This document shows positions 1 to 15,100 of a stretch of DNA of 64,000 bases, piece by piece. Both the position numbers and the translations under genes were made by a program. Position 1 is the first letter of the stretch. Each line of letters starts with the position of its first letter. The notes under the pieces are model-generated. The model saw only the letters and a program-made list of their open reading frames with translations, ran no database searches and was not told where the DNA came from. The DNA lies in the NCBI RefSeq assembly GCF_021730395.1, contig NC_069364.1:83259501-83323500 (forward strand), written 5' to 3'. This DNA is from Mercenaria mercenaria. Taxonomy: Eukaryota > Mollusca > Bivalvia > Venerida > Veneridae.

Positions 1-109
1 TATGCGTGCAAAGACATGTTGACATAGCAATTAGTGTTTAAAACATACGACATAATTTGGACTTAAAACATAATGACTCTGTCAAAATAAAATGCTGAAA
101 ATTACATAC

Positions 110-178
110 TTTTACAGATATTTGGTTGGCTATCTTTGACGACTGCCTTTTCTGTCGTAGCTTTATTGCTTCTCTAAT
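110..178 (-). CDS. Adhesion GPCR exon 24: juxtamembrane cytoplasmic tail
   Basis: It follows a TATTAG acceptor in phase 0 and encodes IREAIKLRQKRQSSKIANQ, the usual V/I-R-x-x-x-K helix 8 and a basic tail. It may end at the donor GTATGT (109-104), with the gene continuing left of the window. Otherwise it reads on for about 23 more codons to a stop at 38-40. The first option looks better because the read-through residues are unremarkable. Confidence 0.82.
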
Positions 179-3100
179 CTAATATAAAAGTTAGTTAAGA
201 TTTTTATTTAAAAATTTGCTTTTTAAAATGTATTTGTACATGAATTTAATCAACTGTTTACAAAAAAACTTACATATGAATGTCTTATTCATTACAAAGC
301 GAAACCATTCATTTTAATTTCTTGCATGTATCGTATCAAACAATTGTGTAACTTTGTTTTATTCTTCGCGACATAACAACATGTTAATTTACACAATAAA
401 AAATCAAAAGTATACAACAATGGAACACATACCTGTTTATTAAGAAGGCAATGAAACAGAAAAATGAAAAATCCCTGAAAATAAAGCAGTTGTGCGTCAT
501 TTTGAATGTATACTTCTCAATAACTGTTAGAAATCTATATCAAACTGATTTCGTCGAATTACGTACTCATTTCTAATATTTGTGGCTGGTTGTTTGTTAA
601 TGCATATTCATTCATCGTTATTTTAGTTGCATTAAAATATATCGATAAACGTCAATAAAACAAACTAATATTCCCAAGTAACTACTTATAAACCAAACAG
701 AAACTATCTTTTATGAAGACGAAATGAGCCGCACCAGATTTATGCTTTTCGCAAATGCACTATGTTGGTTTTTTCATGGTGCAGCTCATTAATTATATAA
801 AACTAAAGTGTTTGAACCACATAATCCGTAACAGAGTGTTTTTTTTCGCGAATTGTCGCTTTAATGTACTAGATCCAGGTATAAGTTATAATGAAGACGA
901 GTGGTTCTAGCCGGGTTCTCGTCTGTGTCTGACATGTATGGTGCGCACACGGAGCCTTCCTTCGCAGCCAAAAGCTGTAAAGTCGAATAGGTCGCCAGAG
1001 GTGGCAGTAGGATCTTATTTACATTTGATGTTTTTACTTATACTGATATAGGCCTAAGGCAGTATATTTTCCCTGTGCAAAATTCTGGTCCGTCAAAATT
1101 AGAGAAAATCCTTTTTCGATATCTAAAATTTTTCATGAAAGTGTTGCTTTTGAAAATTTTATAACACTTCATCATCAAACATAGTCAGAACTGAAAGTTA
1201 AATGTTTGTGGCCAGTAGAAAATATGCTATCTTACTCGTTTAAAGGATAAATTAGAAACAAAAACAATTATCAACGTATGGGCTTTTCAAAATGATGTTT
1301 ACTATGAGTGGTATTGCTTTATATTTAAATAAAGGTCAACCACTGTTATGAAAAAGTTAAATCAAACAGTAACCTGCAGTCCATTCAAAATGGCAAATAT
1401 ATACTGTACGGAGTCGGAGCTATCATCGATATAAAATAATCCAACAATCCACGAAATTCCCATGATAGGAAGCAGGACACACAGCGACCTTAAAGTTGCT
1501 CTTGAATTATAAAAACAAAACAAATAAGAAACATTAAGAAAAGCAAAATTTATCATTTTTTTATGTTAAAATAGGCAAGTTATGTAGATTTGGTACAACA
1601 GTTATAAGAAATGGCCTGGAATGAATTAACCTGCTGATTAAAGTTTTTCTTCTAAAAAAAACAACGAAATATAACTCCATTTCCGTAGCAAGAGTTCTTT
1701 TTTCACTGTATCTAACTTCTTTCAACTTATTTCTTTTTCAAAGCTGAGCATTAAAATACTTTCTGTAAAAGATATACCTAGATGATTAATGTTTAATCTT
1801 TAATCTTATTTTGGACTATATTCATACATCATCAATGAGTATTCAGAAAAATGTGTTTTCAAGGACAGCGGAAGAACAAAGGATAGCAGTATATTTGCAA
1901 GATATACATACTTTACTTTTTCGCTGGCTGGCTTTGTTTCCATTGCCTTTGTACTACACAAAGCACGTATAACCAGACCAATGCATATAGTATTAAACTG
2001 AAAATAATGATACAGAACTACAGTATGCCCAATAAACAACAAAAATACAATAAATTAAATATAACAGCTTTTTGTTTGATTTTCTCGAAATAAACTGTGA
2101 AATACGTCTAACACATGACACATATGACAATCTATTTATCAGTATAAACACTGCCCATTAATTTTCATACCTATTACTTTGATCACAATCCTGAACCCGT
2201 ACGGCTTAAAATTTCACTCCAAACGCCAATGCGTCTGCCATTTAAATGCTCATCTTTCCAAGTTGAGCTGTCATAAAACTATAATATATTGTCCGGTGTT
2301 TGTTCCTGATGTATGACCATTACATTGAATCGACATATGACAGAAAGCTTGGCGTTCTATAGCGTGCGATATTTTGGAACATTTGTATTTAGTACAAACA
2401 ATTCAGGGTTTAAAAAGACTTTGTGCAAACACAGAATATTGCGTAACAGAAATCTCGATGTACCATTGACTTTAAATTTACATGAGTTATATAAACTTCG
2501 TGTCAACGTATATATTGTACCGAATTATCAACGAAAAAGTTTCAAGGTAGTATAGTGGTATAGCTGTCAGTGTCATTAATTCTCTGTAGAGATAAAATGC
2601 TGTCTTTATGACATTTGATATAATCTTGTAGTCTAGACCTTGACCATTACACTCTGTTCCTCGATTCACTGGATTCACAATTAAATCAAGTTAAAAAGAA
2701 ACGCCTGAAGCCGATAAAAATCATGGCATGGCTATAAAACACATAAAGTAAGAACATAAATCCTCCAATGAAACCTTAATTATGTACTTTCTCTTATCCT
2801 TGGGACGTAAGGGTAACAGACATTAAGTACAGCCAGTTTGACTTTTGGTATCACTTATGACCTTGAAATTGGATAGACGTTGCTAAAAATTGCGTTATTG
2901 TGGTTTACTTTGTGTGCAGCTTTCCATGCTTAAAAAATAGTGATGACACGATTTTGTGGCTGACAAACAGCCTAATTCCCCAGCCACAAATACGGCGCGG
3001 ATTTAAACTTACTTGTCTGTTTTACTGCGCCTGGCAACCTGCCAAGGGCGTGGACGGGTCACCGGTGAACTACGTTGAACTACACTTAAGTACAACTACG

Positions 3101-6100
3101 TTCTGCTACAGATCAATACGGTAAGGTACGTTCAGTACGGATGACTACGGTTTAGTGCGTATAACTACGGTTGAATAAGTTCAAACCAAACGTCACGCTC
3201 AAATGACTACGGATCGCTCAAATTTTGTGCATGTTCAAAAGTTTGGGATATGTCTTGAATACGTTTTGACCAATTCTTGGTACGGATTGATACGGATTAC
3301 TACTTTGAGGTACGCCTCAGGTACGGGCTGATACGGATTCCTCCGTTTCCATCCGTGGCTAGACATAGCTATCCGCGCCGTATGTGTGACAAGGGTATTA
3401 TGGAAGCAATACTTATACATAAAAATGGTTAGAAGAACGTTTTAAAGGACACTTACAATAACAACTGCAACAGCTGGACCCACAAACGACCATATCAGAC
3501 CATTGTCTATAGATAACCAACAGCTAAAAATAAAAACATCAAACACAAGTTACTACAGAGTAATATCATACGCAATTAAGGGAAAACAAATGTTATATGC
3601 GTTTACAGTGTTCCCCATAACACGTTTGAACTTTCCAAGAGTTCTTTTGTTTTAATAGTTTCCTACGAGTTGTGTCAATGTCTACAAATATTGCAGAACA
3701 TGCCAACTTGTGACATGATTACTGGTAAATACGTTATCCATGGCAATGATTTAAAGAAGAAACAGTATTTCATGCCTTTTTACTAATTGTATATTCATTA
3801 AAAATAGCAAACAAAATGTTTCTAGAGTTTATTCTACAGGCTCACACGATAATTCATTTGTACCGGTATTGAAAAGTTGAATATATGGAACATAAATACA
3901 GATGACATCAGCATTAACAGTGAAAAGCAGGAGCTTGTGATAGGCATTGTTCTCATGGCAAACGCCTTCTCATTACTGATAGTGGACCAGCGTTTCAAAA
4001 ATAAGAGTATTACAAATGCATAATATACACTGAGATAAAGCTGAACAAATTGATATAAATTAATTGAACACGCGTATGTACTTCCGACCGCATATGCATG
4101 AATGAACGCCCATTTCGCTTTTTATCATTATAGCACGCTTATCATCTTCGTATTAACAATTAATTTACATCAATGATTTCCAAACTACCCTTCTTAAAAT
4201 TAACCAGACTCATCAAAATATGACGACTGTCTCTTACCTTGTGCTATACACATGGAAAATGATGGGGGCCATTTTGAAGATATGGCGGCCTAGAAAGTCA
4301 TTTCAAAAAAGGAACTAATATTTTCATAATATAATCTTAAAAGACTTTGAACATAATAAGACCAATTTTAAAGAGTACAGCAAAATCACTTTTGATCATA
4401 AAAATATATTACAATATGAACTGTTTTGAGTGGTGACAAAATATATAAATCATTAATCTTTTCAACTTGTAAGATAAGCTCAAAGAACGTTAAAATTTTA
4501 AATAAGACTTGCAATTTCTCGTTCCCGTATCCGTTTAACCTCGTTACCAAAACTGATATCCCAACAATAACTGCCGGTACACCTAGAAAGAAGAAAAATA
4601 TTTTTAGACAAGATAAATTATTGAAATCTAACTAGAATAGTTTAGTTAATACATACAGCTATATTACTGTATGTGCTGATTTTGTTTGTTATATTACACA
4701 TTATTCAATATATAATCTGTTCAGTAAATATGAATATAATGTGAATATTTTAGTGTAGTGAAATACTTTTTGTGCAGACAGACGATTCATTACATACTTA
4801 CAAAAGACATAAATATACAGAAAATTCTCAGTTAAAATGGAAACATCTTTTACAGGAGTGGGAAAGCCCACATTCCTATATTCTTGAAAGAAATATGTCG
4901 ATCTGTTTCTTTACTGGAATAAACACTTACTGGTACTGATGTTAAACCCGAACAGAAAATGAGGTTTTTTACTTGTAACTTTTCTATTTCTGCAAATTGA
5001 AATCAGTGGTCGGTATCACAATAAAGCTTAATCTTTGCTGAAAACTTTACATAATTCAAATTTATATTTAGTAAGCAAACTCACACGAAGTGAGGGCCTG
5101 AAAGGGGTATGTAAAAAGGGGACTGTATGAACGTTGATTTTCCCCAAAAAGCTGCAACAGTCATTCCTGATCAAGTAATGAAAAGTTAACAAATGTCAGG
5201 CATTCATGTTTCGACAGTGAGCATGCGAAAAAAAACACCCTCTTCCCCAGTAATTTTGGATAAATATTTTTATACAAATTTATGTAAATCATTTATTTAT
5301 ACAGAATATTTACCAATTTTGTTTTTGTTTACACCAGTTGGTGTTGTAAGTGGAAACTATTAGATGGTGTGTTCAATTTTATAAATAACCGATTGCCAAT
5401 CAAATATTTCCAAGGTGTTCGACTTTATCATCTGTCCGGGTTTATCATCAGTACCAATATGGGGAATATCCGATTATTCATAATTATTCTTCTATGTTCA
5501 GTTGTAGTTCCGAAGCTATGAAATCAAATTAAAAAAATATCACTGAGAAATGATCAAGGTATTTCGACCTCTTATTAATAAAAAATGAATAAATACTAAA
5601 TTATACACTTCGAAAATTATAGAAAATTGATATCTTACCCCATGCAATAGAAAGTAACAACTTGAGTTTTGATTTTGTTTTAAAGACATAAAGTACGATC
5701 ATAGCTATCTGGATGCCTTCTGCCAACATTATACAAAATACGACCAGGTATATGTAGTGCAGAAATGCAGCAATGGCTGTACATGCTGCCTGTAATCCAA
5801 ACATATAGACTGAAAATGCGACTGTTGTTACTAGAATCAAAAAATGGCTTTATTACTTAAGAACATGTTTTAGCCAGGGATACAAGGCGTATACATGCGA
5901 ATTAAAAACTAAAAAAGAACATTATTAACTGAAGGCTCTGTTACTGTTTATGATATTTTGCATAATAATATATACAACATAAACAGGCATTTTGAACCAT
6001 GGAAAAATTTCAGTTACATCAAGATTGAATTTAGATAAATAAAAACGTACTTTGTTCTCTGTTCGATTGATTCCAGCCAGAAATACAATGTAAGCCACAA

Positions 6101-9100
6101 ACAAAGCGACGCATAAATGAATCAACAGCGTTGTCCGCTCGCTTTTCAAATGCCTGTTTTATGTAAACAACAAGAAAAAATTATGTACAACAACATAACA
6201 CCGTAAGGAAGTTCTGGTTTTACCAGATATTATCCTATAACTATTTTTCTCTTCCAATGAGCGATTTGCACTTGCATCACGCGACCGTCTTTTGTTTTTC
6301 TGCATTTGACTACATTATATTCCGTACTGACGACACAACAAATTTGATCCAAATCTCCATGTTCCTTAATTCGTTGACCGATAACAATATTCGCACGAGC
6401 ATCGACATAATCAAACGTTTGCGGGGATGTTTCTGTATACTTTTAAAACATGGTCTGTCTGGTGGTTGTTCTATTTTTTGCTGTGAAAAATAAGCATGAA
6501 ATAACAGGATTTTTCATTATCCTTTATAATACGGCATATATTTGGACTATTATCCATTCGAAAAAAAAATTTAAACTCGCCTACTGACTCGTCCGATATG
6601 TTTCTTTTCGTCCAAATATACCGCCTCATTGGACAGAAAAATGACAAAATATCCTTTGGACTGTGTGTGATAGTTATTACGCTAATTACAGTGTCTCCAG
6701 TGTCAGTTATCTTGGATTTAAACTTATTCATTGGTCTATAAAACCTCGCATCAAATAACAATAAAATTATTTTGTACAATGAAGATAACAGGGCTAATTG
6801 GAAAGCTTACAACTCGTGAAATTAGACACTGTCTTTGTGACTAATGAAGATATATTTAAACTGAGAAAAGGGCCAAAATCGTTAAAAGGGATGACGTCTC
6901 CGTGGTGTGTACAATAAACTATTTTATTATTTGAATCATTCAATAAATAAATTGAATAGTCTAGCTAAATCGATTTTAATTAGCCATTTTCGTGTACCAG
7001 AGGTTTACGTTAGGTATCGTGTATTCTCGGAACTTTGTCTCACATTCAGTTGAAAAGAATCGAAAAACTTACTTCCACAGAGCAAAATGTATGACAAAAG
7101 TCGCAATCAAACACAGTATAGATGTTGATATACCAACAATTGAGACGATGTGAAGAACCATTGTTTCGGATGAAGAACCAACCTCATCAACCTTAAATGA
7201 TATATAACCTTGAATTTCGTTTATTTGATACTTTCTTAATCGAAGGAAGGAAATCAAAGGCATCAGGAGTATGCAAAATGCTAGAAAATACAGTTATTGA
7301 GACGAAATAATCCATCAAAGATGAATTACTACCACAAGTGTACCATTAAAACACGGTTTTAAGCAGTACCTTTAATCATATTGGCATCATTATACAAGAA
7401 ATTATTTAACGTATATTATATTTTGATTGTTTTTTAGTTATTCTCTATTTTAAAAATGCATGTAGATCTAATACAAGGAAATAAAAATGTGGAAAAAATA
7501 AATAAGAAAGTGACATATTTACCGGTTGAAATGGACTCATCAACACTGCAAAATTAGTTAGATGATCACATTCACAAACTGTACTACTGGTATTAGTCGA
7601 CTTGTTCCTGCACCCGTCATCTGACCAGAATCCTTGAGAATCACTAATGATAAAAGTAATGCTTAGAAAAAATGTGAAATTATGATATATAGTATCGATA
7701 ATTCATCATTACTATAGAAGTTGTAACATAATTTGTTAACACATTGATGACGTGCTCTGTATATAAATCGGATAAAATATATGTTATGTTATGTTCAGGG
7801 GGTAGGGTAAAAGTATTTACGGAACTATTAATGAGTATATAAAACATATAAACATTTGAATCTGTCTAAGATACATTTTATATTCGAGAATATAGCAATG
7901 GAAATTTCAAAAAATATTCGATTACCTTTTATACTGCCAGAAAACGCATATTGGCGCTGTCAGGTTATTCTGATAATTAAAATAAAAACGTACTTTTAAT
8001 ATATTCAAATCCTCATAATTAAGTAATATATTTATATTAATTGTCCACAATATTTTCAGACTTTACGAAACAACCAAATGTATGAAAGCCTTAAGAAAAT
8101 GCAGCATATTAGTATCCGTAACATTCCGAAATAAATTGTACATACTTTAGAAAAGTATGTATAAAGTAACAACATATGATTAGTTTTAATTGTGAACCTA
8201 TCTAAATATTGATGACGTTTCCAATGCCTTATGTAAGACAATCTTAGAGCGGTAGGGTCATTGACTAGATAAAATTGCCTCTATTTAGATTACTTTAATG
8301 TCAAGAGCATGACAGCATTCAAAATAAAAACCTGTTTCGAATAACAAGCCTTTTAGCAACCCCTATTTTGGTTTGTATTCAGATCCTATGTTGTGTTCAG
8401 TCAAAAGGCTATTCAAATTTTGTAAAGCTCAAGACATAGAAACACAATTTTATTTTGTGCATAAAGTTTCAAGTAGATGTCTACTGTTGTAATGCACTTG
8501 TCAACAACATAAGCGGATCTTTGTCCTGATATTTTTCATAGTGTACCTGAATCACATCTATGACAGACAGACATACAAAAACATATTATAAAAAATTTTG
8601 AATTGCTATGCTGTAAAGTTATATAAATAGATCTTCTATGTTTATTATCCCGCTAGACCGAGTACTCATTTGTGGAAAGTGGTGACCAAAGTTTGCAATA
8701 TATATAGAAATTTTATCGGATAAATAAGTTAACACAACTTTATATTGAAATTGAATATCCTATTTTTTTCGAAATAGTTTCATATATTCCTATAGAATAA
8801 TGTCAGAAGTTTTGGTATTTGATCGTATTGTATCTTTATCATATCTAATGTATTACATATAACGTCTAAAATGTTTAGTGAAACTGTTTGCTGATACGGT
8901 CGGTACGTTTAAGGCAATCCAATCTCTTACAACTGCGTCAGAGAGTGAGTTTACTCTTTGGCTCAGTGGTTAGAGCATTGGACTAGCCACCAATCGATCC
9001 GGGTTCAAATCCCGCCACAGGCACTTGGGATTGTTCGTCATAAAATACCATGCTCTTTGATTTGTTATAGCTAAAAGTCGAAACTCGTCCGCGATATGAA

Positions 9101-12100
9101 CTCTCGTGCCGAAAATGTTACTGTCGCTTACGAAAAGCCTGTACGTTTTAAGCCAATCTCTGACAACTACATAAGGGAGTCGGCTCTTTGGCTCCGGGGT
9201 TCGAATCCCGACACAGGCTGTTGGGATATTTCGTCATAAAATGCTATGCTATTTGAGTTGTTACGGCAAAAAGTCGTAAGATTGCACTCGCATCAAAAAT
9301 AATAGGTAAGGGTACTTATATTCAGTATTGACTCTAAGATGTTTTCATAGTTATTGACATGGTCATATCGAATGCGTGTTTGAAAAATAGATTATTTAGA
9401 GGATACTGACATTGTAATGCTCAAATGTTATTGTTATCGGAGAATCCAAGCTTCTTGATAGGTGAGACGGTATTGTCATGGCTAGAACAGGTCCATTTAT
9501 TTTAACTTTCTTTTCTGTGTCTTTTCTCTCTGATCTATGTAGGAGAGAATATTAGCGAATTAAAGGTAACATAGCATTAGAACTAAATAGTTAAATACAT
9601 TGAAACTGAACTAGGAACCCTCTGACTTGGAAGTTTAGTTTTCAACATTGTAGAAGAAACATACAGACATATTAGTTACTAGCCCATATTACCTCTACTT
9701 TTAAGTATCAAGTTTGTGTTTTTACTTTTAATTTACTATTAGGATCTGAAGAAAAAGGAGTGTAAAGTAAGTCTGAAACAATTATCACACACTACTTGCA
9801 TCTCGACTTACATGGTTTCACCTGTAACGGAATACGTGTTTGGAAGGATACCAGACATGTTTCTATATATCACTGCTGTCGCCACATATGCCTCTGTTGA
9901 ATCTTGTCCAGACGTGTAAAAAAGTATGTTATTTCATCTAATAGCATTGTGTTAAAGCAGCAAAAAGAGTAAATTATACAGCAACGTAATTCAGTTAGTT
10001 TTGAAATGTGTATTTTACAGTGTGGATAATGACACAACTATAATAATTCTATTTTCAAGAAACTTTCATTAGTAAAACGTAACTAAAATTCACATAAAGA
10101 TTTATAATTTGTGTAACCGAAAAGCGCATATCTTAATCTGCTGAGTGTATCCAACAAAGTATATTTAATTATCTGATAGCAGTTGAAACTGATCAAATCA
10201 TATCACAACATTGGTCAGTAAATGTCGTTTGGCGGTCACGTACTTGCACCCTGTATACCATGTACTTAGGGTCAAATGTGCACGGCTAACAAAACTTGTA
10301 CATGACCAAGAACGCAAATTGTTGTATGAACTGAAATGTAATAGTCACACAAATTCATATTTAAATAACATTCCAAAATATAACTACATTTAATCCACAT
10401 ACAAGTATTTCATACTCAGTTTGAAGCACCATTTTTCTTATTTAGTTAAATGTTAATCGGAAGTTATAATCCGCGGGTGGTGTTACCAAGAGGTATCATT
10501 AGGATAAATTGAATAAAAACAGTCTGCATAATGTAGTGGAATGAGGGAACTTCATAAGCGGAGAATGGATTGCTTTTGCACAGTGGTTCATGCAGAATCC
10601 CGTCTCATCTTTGATATAGAGATGGGAAACTCTTATAAACGCAATTTGTGGACACACACGATATTAACCGAGCTCTCAATTAACGTGTAAAATTTATTTT
10701 GGTGTACAAACAGTAAACCTCGCTTATAAGGAACAGCTTGGGACCTCTGAAAATTGTTTCTTGTAACCGAGGTTCCTTATAACCGTATAGCGAACTAATT
10801 CCTTGTAACCGAGGTTTATATAACGAGCGAACACTATTTGACTGACGTTAGAAAAGGGCTCCGGGTCGACCATGAATCTTTATGTGAGAAAGTTGTGAGT
10901 CTAGTACCGGTCCTTTCCTAGGGAGATGGTAAGGTAAACTGACTGCGTGTATATGACTAAAATAGTGTCAAAACACGGCGTTTAAACCTAAACTAATACA
11001 AAATGTAAGTCGGTAAGAATGACGTGACTTGTGTTTATTTTTGTCGGCTATTTCTATCTTCTTTTTTTAGGAGAGCACTACATTATGATTATAAGATATG
11101 TTGCAGCCCTTATCTTGCTCGGCATCATGTTATTATGTGAATAGGCATCAATACTAATATAAGATAATATTCAAATAATTAATACAAAAATGTTAAATTA
11201 GACTACCAATTAAAATTTAAAAGTAGGGTGTTTATGACATATAATGCATTACGATTAGACAACGGCACCATACATACAGACTAAAGTGTAAATTTTGCTA
11301 TTGTCCATTTTAGCACCTGCTATAATTTTTACAATTGAAAATTTGGTAAACTGGACTGTTTGCCATTGTTGATCACGCGTAATTAACACATTTATTTAGG
11401 ATGGTATGACATGACTGTGTCCACGACTGATTTTCGTTCACTATTGTTAACATGAAATACCTAATACATGTAGCTCTCAAACATAATCTCGAGTAAACAT
11501 AAGTTAATGATGATATTATTTATTTTCTTTCTATCATATCCGTGAAATAACAAACTAAAGATCATAGAAATGAAATAATATCTGTTTATTCATATGCATA
11601 AAAGCGCGTCAAAGTACCGACGTTACTCTGACGTCATCAGCGATTCTCCTGTTTATTTCCAGTTTTCAATAGTTTTTATTCTTTATGTCTGTTCGCTATG
11701 ACCGAGGGGTTTTCCACTGAATTTCGTACTTTGGGACTAGAAAAAGTGTTCCTTATAACCGAGTGTTCCTTTTAACCGAGTTCCCTATAACCGAGGATTT
11801 TTACATTGAATAAAGAAGGAATTAGATCGGGGAACTGAAAACTGTTCCTTATAACCGAGTGTTCCCTATATCCGAGTTCCTTATAAGTGAGGTTTACTGT
11901 ATATCATCTTTATTGCTGGATCAAATTCACAAACATTTTCAAAAGTGTGTTTAAATTAATTTATTCAGCTAACACATTTCAGTACAGGTTATATATATAA
12001 TCTTATTCTATATCTATTTTATTTATCCAATCGTGAACGTTTATTTGCAACACTTGACAGTACAATATATTACCGTATTGTACGCACGTGCGTACAAAAA

Positions 12101-15100
12101 ACTGTATTTTTTCCGTTTTTGGAAGGCTCATCAGTCCCATGTTAAACATACGATAGAACCCGAAACGCGTGAAAATGTTCTGAATGTAAATCGGATGAAG
12201 TAGGCGCTCTATGTACAGAGTTTGATCATGCGTCTTGAAATCAGAAACGGCAGAAATACAATATTCAGTCAATCATTTTTAATTTAAACTTAAATAAAAA
12301 AGATGTAGAATAAAAAGGTTATTTAACATTGTACTGTACAATACGAGATATATTTGGACACGTACCCAGCAGGGAAAACCATATTGGACTCGCCGAGCGG
12401 CTCGTCAAATTTGGTTTTCTCAGCTGGGTACTCGTCCATATATATCTTCGTATTGTACAGAACGATGTTAAATAACCTAGTATTATTGTCCTTTTCAGCT
12501 TTTGCTTACCATGCAAAACTTGTGTCCTTAAATAGATTTTCTGGCCATTTTAAATCAAGGAATCTGTTCAATGTATTCTTTCCTTAAGCTCTTAAGCTAG
12601 TGCTATGGTCGTGAGGGGAGTTATGCACTTCATAACCTCTCACAAATTAACCAAATCAAATATACTCTATATTTCGCTTGAAAACAAAGGGACTTTTATT
12701 TATAACTCAGTAATATCAGATAAAAATTACTTGAAGAAGACTGTGACTGTATTCGAATACTGCTTTTTGTTTGATTAATCCAATCTTGATCAAAACTTTC
12801 AACAGAGTCAGGAAAAACCATCACACCGTCTGAAAGTAGCTGGGCTTGAATTGCTAAAAAGATTTAAAACTAAAGTCTAAGGATGTCAATTTATTTGAAA
12901 ACACTTGATGAACAACGTCTTGTTTCTTTCTTTCGAAAGCTTATCAGTTCGAACATACGATTAAGTTACTGCTTAGAGAGATGCAAATTAAAATGAAAAC
13001 TTTTCGCATTCCCTCACGATGAAGTCCTACAAAAAGGATGTGTCGAGAGTAATAAAAGAATTAGAATAAACAAGAGTGGCAGACTGTCACAAAATACGCC
13101 CGTCATCGAACATGGCCTAATTCAAGGGCCATAATCAGAGTGCCTGGGGCGGGTTGGCTGGTTATCGAACTTGGCCGAGATATTATGCCCACAATCATTG
13201 TCACCGAGTTTGGTGAAGATCGGATGAAAACGGTTCGACTTAGAGAGCAGACAAGGCTAAATTCGAAGATTTTTGAGTAATTTAAGGGCCATAATCCAAG
13301 CGTGCCTGGTGCGATTTGGCTGGTTATCGAACTTGGCTGAGATATTATCCCTACAAACATTATCTGCAAGTTTGCGAAAGGTCATTTGAAAACTGTTTGA
13401 CTTAGAGAGCGGACAAGGCTAAATTTGCGGTTTTTTTTTCTAGTAATTCAAGGACCATAATCAAAGCGAATCTGGGGTGATTTTGCTGATTATCGAACTT
13501 GGCCGAGATATTATGCCCACAAACATTGTTACCAAGTTTGGTGAAGATCGAATGAAAACTGTTAGACTTAGAGGGCGGACAAGGTAAAATTTGCATATTT
13601 CGAGTAATTCAAGGGCCATAACTCAAGCGTGCCTTGTGCGATTTGGCTGATTATCGAACTTGGCTGAGATATCATGCCCACAAACATTGTCACCAAGTTT
13701 GGTGAAGATCGAATGAAAACTGTTTGACTTAGAGGGCGGACAAGGCTAAATTTGCAGAATTCGAGTAATTCAAGAACCATAACTCAAGAGTGCCTGGGGT
13801 GATTTTGCTGGTTATCGACTTAGAGGGCGGAAATGCTTTTTGACGCCGACCGCCCGCCCACCGGCCGCCCGCTGCCCACCGCCCGGATAGGGTCGTATTA
13901 TAAATAAATAAATAAAATAAAACTAATTGCAAATCTAGGAAAATGATTCTCATTGTAGCAAAAAGATTTTAAAAAGTCGCATACCAATATTCTTTTTGGT
14001 AATTAAACGTTTTTCGTCTTGTTCTGCTGTAACGGTCAGTGCCTCTGCAATACTGTCGATAGCGGAAAGTATCTGCTCTGCACTTGTACTATCCTATAAA
14101 AATTTAGTTATGCATTAATACCGATGCATCACCATATTACGAGATAGTTTCATTCTTAATAAGAATGCTGACAGAACATGCATTATTAACCATAAAGATT
14201 TTGTTTTATGGTTGATGAAATTTAACGAATGAAAGCAAAATTTTATGACACGTTTAGGCTATAGCATTGTATATTCAGTTACATATTTATTAAAGGAACA
14301 AAACTTTAATGACATACAGTAAGATCCCAATTAGGGGCACACGCTTTATCAACTTTACAAAAGTATGTCATAACCACCATAATTTAACTGGGTATATACT
14401 TATAAAGCTGAGAGAAAATATCTTTTAATTTGAATATTATTTCTAGTTTTTCATTTCCATTTGACAGGTATCGGAATATATTCAAACAAAAATGCAAATT
14501 TAAGTCATGCAGCTTAGCTTTAAAATCTATTTATGTCCAAACTATCTTGGTTGCGCAACTAAGATAGAGAGAAGAGAGGAATTAATGACTTTACAACCTT
14601 AGTTTTCTAATTGAACACACAATTGTCCATATAAAACTTTGAAAAATGTATATCAAATTTTCTTACTTGTATTATTCCTAAGACAAATATTGTTTTCTTA
14701 AGTTCATACTTAAAGTATCGAAGTAAAAACTCTTTTTTTCTTGTTGGGCAACCACAATAGAAGTTTGAAAATATTAACAGTTAACATCTAACAAGTACTA
14801 AGTGCTAAGTCAGCATTAAGAAATGTAAATGGTCAAACAATTAAGTTTCAAAGAAATCACTTGATCAAAATCAGATTCACCATACTTAAGTAAAATTTAT
14901 TGTCGTACCGTTTCTGATTTCCAAGTATCAATGTTAGTATCATCGATAAGGTTGTCTACACAACCAATGAATCTCTAAAACAGAAGAGTTAAAAACAAAT
15001 ATAATTTTTCAAACTTTCAGATACCTATCTTCAACAGCGAATAAAACAAACAAATATAAACAAAAAATGAGTATAGACAGAATATAAGAAAAAATGAAAT

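Noticed and set aside
119-177. Plus-strand terminal exon encoding a hydrophobic tail (IFGWLSLTTAFSVVALLLL then stop) after a TTACAG
   Set aside because: The same bases encode the basic cytoplasmic tail of the adhesion GPCR on the minus strand (IREAIKLRQK), in phase with exon 23. The plus-strand reading is its shadow.
1629-1649. Microexon of 21 nt (KKNFNQQ) between exons 21 and 22
   Set aside because: Good acceptor and a GT donor, but it is phase 0-0 and so cannot reconcile exon 21 with exon 22. Kept only as a note.
8940-9020. Functional tRNA gene
   Set aside because: No paired acceptor stem, and the flanks are shared with a second nearby copy, as expected for a SINE.
13103-13953. Four overlapping minus-strand ORFs with similar proteins
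   Set aside because: They are translations of the about 160-bp tandem core repeat, and their similarity reflects the repeat, not a gene family.
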